A stretch of 64,000 bases of DNA from Nissolia schottii (Eukaryota > Streptophyta > Magnoliopsida > Fabales > Fabaceae). Positions 57,231 to 64,000 of the stretch are shown one piece after another. The position numbers were made by a program, and so were the translations under genes. Where the stretch lies: positions 124,001-188,000 of the forward strand of contig QANU01000323.1 of assembly GCA_003254905.1 (NCBI GenBank). The letters are read 5' to 3'. The notes below the pieces were generated by a model that had not been told where the DNA came from, searched no databases, and worked only from the letters and a program-made list of their open reading frames with translations. Numbering within the stretch: the first letter of the stretch is position 1; each line of letters starts with the position of its first letter.

Positions 57231-57546
57231 AATTTATGGAGTTGATAATACAATGGTTAGATATCATATCTTGACCTAAAATTTTAAGACAAAAAGTTTT
57301 ACTTAGTCAAAATTTTATCAATATAAGCCTATTTTGCATTCACATTTGAAACATAACAATCTCCCTCTCAAGTGTGAAACTCAAGTAGTATCATGAGAAA
57401 ATTTTATGCCAAATTTAAACCATCAACTTTGATTCCATTTGTTAGACCCCACATTTGAGAAGGATGTTGTTGTGTTCTAATTGTGAATATAGAATAGTTT
57501 CTAAGTGTAAATATAGAATAGTCCTCCATTCATGAAATGTGAACTA

Positions 57547-57594
<48 letters not shown>

Positions 57595-58476
57595 ACTCAT
57601 AAATTCATTGCAATAAGATCGTATTTCTCATTTGTCTGTTGATTTGATGATTTGGATCTCTTCCAAGCTTGGGATTTAAATTTTAATTAAGCAAGTCTCA
57701 ACCAATTATAGAATTTTATAGAAGTTTAAAAGTGAACAACTTCCACTGCCGAATGGACTTCAATTCTTTGTGTGCCATTCATTCCCTCTCAGGAGGCATT
57801 GTGCAATTGATGTCTGAATTGAAATCAAGGATTAATTCTACTCTCAACAATTTTAAGAGATATCTAAAAGAAAACTATTAAACTATTTCAAGACAGCAAC
57901 ATGGTCACAAAGAGTAGAGTTTAACACATGCAAAGTCACAAGTATGTGCCCACAACAATTCATCGATTAAAGAGAAAAGTACCTGGTGAAACTTAATTAC
58001 ATTCAAAATGCTTCCAACCTCTTTAAGATAATCCACAAGCACAGTATTTCTTGGTTAAAAATAAAACCTTCAAGTAATGTTGGTCATAAAGATTTGCATC
58101 TCAAGCAAAATGTCATATCTATGACCAACCAATCTTAACAATCAGAAAAGGACTAGCCAATGCTGATTATAATGGGCTCAAAGATGTTCTTAACCTCTTC
58201 CAGACAATTCTTAAAGGCGTCTATTTCTTGCTGCTGGTTATTACCATCAAGGAGCTTTCTGGCCATAGCAATTGCAGATTCGATCTTCTCCTTGTCCTGT
58301 GAGCAAAGTTTAAGACAGATGACCATATCCTTCAAAGCTTTCTCCATCTTGTAAACGTAATCATCCAATGTAGCCTTCTCAAGGAATTTCTTATCTTCAG
58401 TCTCATAAATCTTAGCTTCCTCAACCAATCTTGTAATTTCTTCGACCGAAAGTCTTTCTTTATCATTTGTTCGAGC
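57231..58476 (-). pseudogene. Hsp70 segment copy B: 3' flank plus last ~105 codons
   Basis: Matches copy A from about 45861 to 47067. The coding part (58476 to 58153, minus strand) starts at [20 protein letters not shown] and ends EPIIISIG, with an in-frame loss of the NAINA part ([13 protein letters not shown]) and R-to-C in LKLCSQDK. Everything upstream of NDKERL is replaced at 58476 by minisatellite and LTR sequence, so it is a truncated pseudogene. A (TA)n microsatellite at 57550-57591 lies in the flank. Confidence 0.88.
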
Positions 58477-59346
58477 GGTAGTCAGTCGCCAGCTAGCAGT
58501 GGTCCATTGCCGATCGCCGGTGGTTGCTAGCCGGTAGTGGTCCATCGTCAGCCAACAGTAGTCCGTCGCCGACTGGCAGTAGTCGACCAACGGGTGGTGT
58601 TGACCTAGGGTATGAGGTTTGGGGGAAATTTGGTTTTTACATGTGTCAAAATATTCCAATTCCATGGGAATTCAACAATCTCATGGGAATTCAAGCAATT
58701 TTCATTCTTGGGAATACAAGTTATTTAGGAATGTTTTTTAAAACCTTGAAACAAACATGTGAATGTTGCCTCATGGACACATTCTCGAGAATGTGAGATG
58801 ATTCTTTGAACTTGTTGCCACTCAAAATTCAAATTTGGTTATATACTTTAGTCGAATGGATTAGGAGAAGAGCGATACTACTAAGCAAGAAAGAGTAATT
58901 TCCACTGGCTGGAGGGACCATAAGAGCCAAGGTATCTCACGGCTAAGGAACCACTGCAGTGTAAGATTTTAGCTTAGATAAGAAGGAATTGAAAATATAG
59001 TACGCAAGAAATGCTAAGGGATCTTTAAAGAGTGGTTATCATGGTGGTTTCTTCAGCCGTAGTGGGATGCTTGGTGCTATGTAGTGGTGTTAGAGGTTAC
59101 ACCACAAAAGCAGCATGAGCAATGGGGCAAGAGAACGTGAATGAGTTGGAAGTTATCTCTCGATAGGAATAGATTCATTTGCTAAAGGAGTATTTAAGCG
59201 CACAAAACTTGGAGGGCTAGGCATCAAAACACACATTCTTACTGTTGTTTACTTGCTTTTACTTGCTTACTTTTAATTTCTAGTTTAGGTTGTAGTTTTA
59301 ATTTTCCACATAACTCCACTCAAAGTTTGTGGATTTGGTGTAGATA
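58477..59346 (+). mobile_element. Partial LTR of the same family, wedged between Hsp70 copies B and C
   Basis: Matches 52448 to about 53318 of the LTR-retroelement fossil, beginning with the GC-rich minisatellite and including GAGTATTTAAGCGCAC and TTGTGGATTTGGTGTA wording. It stops mid-LTR at 59346, where copy C begins. It is a fragment with no internal region. Confidence 0.75.
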
Positions 59347-59686
59347 TCTGAATTGTAATCAAGGATTAATTCTACTCTCAACAATTTTAAGAGATATATA
59401 AAATAAAACTATTAAACGATTCCAAGACAACAACATGGTCACAAAGAGTAGAGTTTAACATATGCAAAGTCACAAGTATGTGCCCCCAACAATTCATGGA
59501 TTAAAAAGAAAAGTATCTGGTGAAACTTAATTACATTCAAAATGCTTCCAACCTCTTTCAGATACTCCACAAGCACAGTATTACTTGGTTAAAAATAAAA
59601 CCTTCAAGTAATGTTGGTCATAAAGATTTGCATCTCAAGCAAAATGTCATATCTATGACCAACCAATCTTAACAATCAGAAAAGGA
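59347..59686. other. 3' flank of Hsp70 copy C
   Basis: Matches 46405-46738 downstream of copy A with a few differences. No separate gene. Confidence 0.7.
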
Positions 59687-61655
59687 CTAGCCCATGTTGA
59701 TTATAATGGGCTCAAAGATGTTCTTAACCTCTTCCAGACAATTCTTAAAGGCGTCTATTTCTTGCTGCTGGTTATTGCCATCAAGGAACTTTCTGGCCAT
59801 AGCAATTGCAGACTCGATCTTCTCCTTGTCCTGTGAGCGAAGTTTAAGACAGATGATCATATCCTTCAAAGCTTTCTCCATCTTGTAAACGTAATCATCC
59901 AATGCATTAATTGCATTAGCCTTCTCAAGGAATTTCTTATCTTCAGTCTCATAAATCTTTGCTTCCTCAACCAATCTTGTAATTTCTTCGACCGACAGTC
60001 TTTCTTTATCATTGGTTATGGTAATCGCGTTCCTATTACCAGTAATTTTTTCCTCAGCAGATACATTTAGGATCCCATCAACATCTAGATCGAAGCATAC
60101 CGTAACGGGATGGCCTTTAGGACCAACAGGAATGCCAGAAAGAATGAAAAAGCCCAGCAAGTCGTTGTCACTTGCTTTGGTCCTCTCACCCTCGTAAACA
60201 TCAAACTGGATCTCAGTTTGGTTATCATAACATGTTTCATACCCTTGAGTCTTCTTTACAGGAATAGTAGTATTCCTAGGAATCACTACACTCATAATAT
60301 CACCTTTTACAGATACACCAAGTGACAAGGGGCAAACATCTAGTAGCACCAAATTTGGGACATTCCTAACACCTTCACTCAGCAAAGCAGCTTGAACCGC
60401 TGCTCCATAAGCAACAGCTTCGTCAGGATTGATGCTCTTGCAAAGAGCCTTCCCATTGAAGAAGTCTTGCAACATCTGTTGCACTTTGGGAATCCTAGAA
60501 GAGCCGCCAACAAGGACAACATCATGGACACAACTCTTGTCTATCTTAGAATCAATTAGACACTTCTCTACGGTTTCCATACACTCTTTAAAGATGTCCG
60601 AGTTGATTTCCTCAAACCTGGCGCGCGTGATAGAAGAACAGAGGTCAATGCCTTGAAATAAACCATCTACCTCAACGGAAGTATCAACTGCATATGAGAG
60701 TGCCCTTTTTGCTCTCTCGCACGCATTTCTCAACCTCCTGAGAGCTTTTGGGTTGTCACCTACGTCCACCTTGTTCTTCCTCTTGAACTCCTCTACAAAG
60801 TATTTCACCATCCGGTTGTCAATGTCTTCTCCACCAAGGTGAGTGTTTCCAGCGGTTGCCTTAACTTCAAAGACTTCACCCTTAATAGTAAGGAGAGACA
60901 CATCAAATGTACCGCCGCCTAAGTCAAAGATGAAGATATTTCTCTCTTCAAGACAATTAGCTCTCTTGTCAAGGCCATATGCAATGGCTGCAGCAGTTGG
61001 TTCACTGATTATCCGTATAACATTGAGGCCAGCAATGGCACCAGCAGCTTTGGTCGCTTTACGCTGAGAGTCATTGAAATAAGCAGGTACGGTAACAACC
61101 GCATTCTTTACTGGTGACTCCAGATACGCCTCTGCTATCTCACGCATCTTTGTGAGAATCATAGATGAGAGCTGCTCGGCAGAAATGTACTTCTCCCGAC
61201 CCTTGTATGTAACAACAATCATTGGTTTGTCATTAACGCCAGCAATGACCTTAAATGGCCACATCATTAGGTCATTCTTAATGACCGGGTCACCATAATG
61301 TCTACCAATTAACCTCTTAGCATCTGAAACAATAACAATGATTCTTTGATGCTATTTGGAAAATCACAAAAGGAAAAAAAAAGGTAAAGCATAGACAAAT
61401 CAAACAAGCCACTAATAGAAACAAGATCAATTTACCAAAGACAGTGTTGGTTGGGTTGGAAGCAGCTTGATTCTTAGCAGCATCGCCAATCAACCTCTGG
61501 TTATCCGTGAAAGCAACACAAGAAGGCGTTGTTCTGTTGCCTTGGTCATTATGGATGATCTCCACTCGTTGGTGTTGCTCCTGCCATATGGCAACACACG
61601 AGTAAGTCGTGCCAAGGTCGATTCCCACAGCGTGCCCTTGGTATCTTCTGGCCAT
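59687..61655 (-). CDS. Cytosolic-type Hsp70 without EEVD tail, copy C
   Basis: Two exons, 61655-61436 and 61323-59687, with splice sites and length (618 residues) exactly as in copy A, 12,948 bases away. The signatures [24 protein letters not shown] and [16 protein letters not shown] are intact. The only residue differences from copy A that I found lie near the C-terminus: MIICLK for MVICLK, RKFLDG for RKLLDG, GNNQQQ for GNKQQQ and IINMG for IINIG. The intron appears identical. Like copy A it ends without the Gly-rich tail and EEVD. Both genes keep full reading frames and so are probably both usable. Expression cannot be judged from sequence. Confidence 0.93.
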
Positions 61656-63382
61656 CTTCTGGAGCACGAGAAACATATCTCAGGAACGATTTTTTATGCT
61701 AAGAAAGACATGTTTCTGTTGTCTCATTATATCCATCCTTTCTATCTCATGACAGAAACCAAACACTTTCTAAGGGATTTTTGATGCAAAGGAAGAAAGA
61801 ACCCATAATTGGATTTTAGACAAAGACATTCCCTATGATATGTATGTTGACTTTTAAACCATCATCACATCTTTATCGCAGATGTACTTTACCCAACTGA
61901 GGATAATAGTTGACATTTTCTTCACCAAATGAATAAATTATCTTCTTGTCAAAACTCAGTAGTGTGACTTAACGCTCATAAATTTACTTCCTCTAATTAA
62001 AGCACAGTAGATCAATATGGCCAACAAGAAATGATTTAGTACTATGGGAACATATAACAACCTATCCACTAAATGACAACAACATTATATTATTATTACA
62101 GAGAATAAGAATGGATATATTATGAAGGGAAGTATTATGTACTAGCTAGATGAATTTCCATATGCATGTTTACAGAGTAAACCATCAATATCATCCTCCA
62201 CGTTGGTCACCGATCAAGTTCATCCCAAAATACGGAAAACATCAAATGCCTTCCTAATGTTGCCAAAAGTGATCAAATTAGTCATTCAATGTCAGTCAAA
62301 TTAGTTAGTCCTTCAATGTCAGTCAAATTAGTCTCCGTCAGAGACTAATTTGATTGATTTTTGACAATTTTAAGAACGAAATTGATGATTCCATATTTTT
62401 GGGACGAATTTGTCAATGCTACCAACATTCAGTATGATTTTGATGGTTTACTCCATATTTATACGCATATGAACAAATTTCAACAAGAAATTTCATTAAA
62501 TAAAGCTGCCCACAAACAATGCTTGATCAAGACAAAAACTTAGCCATTTCTTAAAAATCTCTGTGTGTTTCCATGAAAAAGGCATAACAGACCAACTTCC
62601 TCACTATCTTCTAAAGGGGATCATTGCTCATTCACGACCAGGAACTAGTCCAAGCTGATGAAAACAAACGAGCTTGATGAGGGGAAACAGTGTTGAAGAC
62701 CAAACTAAGAATATTTACCTTATGATGAAAGTGAGAGACCCTGAAACTTTAGATGAGCACCCTGTTGTTGCCTTTTCTTGCCTTCAGAATCGGGTTCCTT
62801 CACAATGAAGTATTGAGGAGAGTCTTGTAATGTCTCTCTATATATACATGGGGAACTCTACGTCGATTGAGGACACTTGCTGAGTAAGTTAATTATAAGG
62901 CAGAAACGAAAAGACATGATGTGATGTCATACAAAAAGGAAAATATAATGAATTACGCCGCGTAAACAATAAGAGTGGACAATAAAATAGAAACAACATA
63001 TAAAATATAATGAATTTTAATTACATATAATTTTACATACTTATCATACTATATAATAATTTTATTTTTTTATTATATTTTATACATTATTTATATATAA
63101 TTGTTTAATTTTATTATTCATGTAAAATATTAGATTGAGAGAAAAAGAAAGAAAGAAAATGAATGAAAACGGAGAGAAGAGAAAAAAAAATTGTGGACCT
63201 CACTTTAAAAAATGTATTGCATGATATGAGGAGAAAATAAAGAGAAGTGAGATTTTATAGTAAAATTATAATTATAACTGTATAATATTTTTTTTATAAA
63301 AGATAACCATAAAAATTATTTACACATAATTATATTATCTTTTCTCCCACTTTTCTCTCATATCAAACAATAGAAGAGAAAA
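61656..63382. other. 5' flank of Hsp70 copy C (duplicate of 48708-50465)
   Basis: Collinear with the upstream region of copy A with scattered substitutions, a short tandem duplication near 62278-62335 (GTCAGTCAAATTAGT words) and deletions near 63165. Homology with A ends at about 63382. Confidence 0.6.
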
Positions 63383-63669
63383 ACTTCACTTTGAAGCAAG
63401 GTACCGCTGAGCGGCCTAAGGGGACCGCTGAGCAGTCTGCTCTTCTGCTTCTTCCTTTTGCTTTGTTTTTGCCTTGCGATTCCTTTGTTCCTTGCTCCTT
63501 CCTCTTATGGGATTTTTCTCTGTAAAATTCATCATTTTATTCCATTGTATCCATCTTTTCCTTTTACGAAATTGTTGCAAACATGGGGGAAATTGCCTCG
63601 AAAATAAATGGAAATCAAAGCAAAAAGGTATTTATTTAACTTGTAAAAATACTAAAATATAATACTTAA
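63383..63669. other. Unrelated insert between copy C and the last LTR fragment
   Basis: Contains GTACCGCTGAGCGGCC and GGACCGCTGAGCAG, a duplicated GC-rich phrase, then T-rich DNA. The frame at 63474-63662 has no recognised domain. The source is unknown. Confidence 0.4.
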
Positions 63670-64000
63670 CAGTTATCTCTCGGTAGGAATAGTTTCATTT
63701 GCTAAAGGAGTATTTAAGCACACAAAACTTGGAGGGTTAGGCATCAGAACACACATTCTTACTATTGTTTACTTGCTTTTACTAGCTTACTTTTATCTTC
63801 TAGTTTAAGTTGCAGTTTAGTTTCCCACAGAACTCTACTCAGAGTTTGTGAATTTGGTGTAAATAATGACTATTGATTAATACAGATTCCCTTTTTATTC
63901 TACCATTTTACCTTTCTCCAAGACTTGTTTCACTCCCCTAGTACTTGGAGAACCCATAATCAAAGGGTTTAGTCCCATTTGGTGAAATCGCGCAATTAGG
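63670..64000 (+). mobile_element. Partial LTR of the same family, running off the right edge
   Basis: It begins AGTTATCTCTCGGTAGGAAT and matches 54560-54890 and 53130-53460, including AGTATTTAAGC and TACTTGGAGAACCCATAA. It is truncated at the left and cut by the window end at the right. Confidence 0.75.

Noticed and set aside
57550-57591. (TA)n run as a possible origin or regulatory site
   Set aside because: An ordinary dinucleotide microsatellite, one of several in the window (8404, 38380, 51939).

Overview
The window is nuclear DNA from a flowering plant. GT-AG introns, plant-type gene families (OVATE, PPR, PERK, pectinesterase) and AT-rich repeat-loaded spacers all fit. The protein sequences and repeat types look most like a legume, probably Glycine or a relative; this is recognition from memory, not a search. 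Five host genes look intact or nearly so. They are an OFP14-like OVATE repressor (5.56-6.41 kb, +), a nine-coding-exon Hsp110/Hsp70-14/15-type chaperone (11.65-15.87 kb, +), an intronless mitochondrial PPR protein close to Arabidopsis At1g03560 (39.19-41.08 kb, +), and two near-identical two-exon cytosolic-type Hsp70 genes (46.74-48.71 and 59.69-61.66 kb, both -). The left edge holds the first exons of a sixth gene, a GET2/CAML-like (GET pathway receptor) candidate on the minus strand that runs off the window.

Layout. 0-10.5 kb: GET2-like 5' exons, a hAT-type MITE with a perfect 8-bp target duplication, the OVATE gene, a decayed LINE tail, and a copia-type solo LTR between two copies of a 240-bp direct repeat. 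10.8-16.1 kb: the Hsp110 gene. 18.5-31.5 kb: three related copies of a chimeric unit. Each starts with a promoter-like block (telo-box plus TATA) and a short reading frame recalling the start of an RFL-type PPR gene. Copies 1 and 3 then carry a Mutator-transposase DNA-binding domain without its catalytic core. A PERK receptor-kinase fragment, a Tourist-like MITE and a relic of the downstream PPR gene's 5' flank are interspersed. 33-38.7 kb: Helitron helicase remnant, pectinesterase pro-domain pseudogene, CACTA transposon fragment and a decayed hAT-like element. 39-41 kb: PPR gene. 42.1-45.5 kb: broken Ty1-copia element and a subtilase pseudogene. 45.8-64 kb: an Hsp70 segment present three times (A complete, B a 3' fragment, C complete), with pieces of one LTR-retroelement family and a solo LTR between and beside the copies.

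The genes do not form a pathway or operon. Two features deserve most attention. One is the triplicated chimeric PPR/Mutator unit, whose DNA-binding-domain stretch is much better conserved between copies than its surroundings. The other is the Hsp70 pair, which encodes 618-residue proteins without the usual C-terminal EEVD and shows a 1.6-kb tract with no differences that I could see, inside a duplication whose flanks differ by a few percent. I saw no CRISPR, operon or phage-like system, and no convincing wholly new system. The chimeric array is the best candidate for something undescribed.
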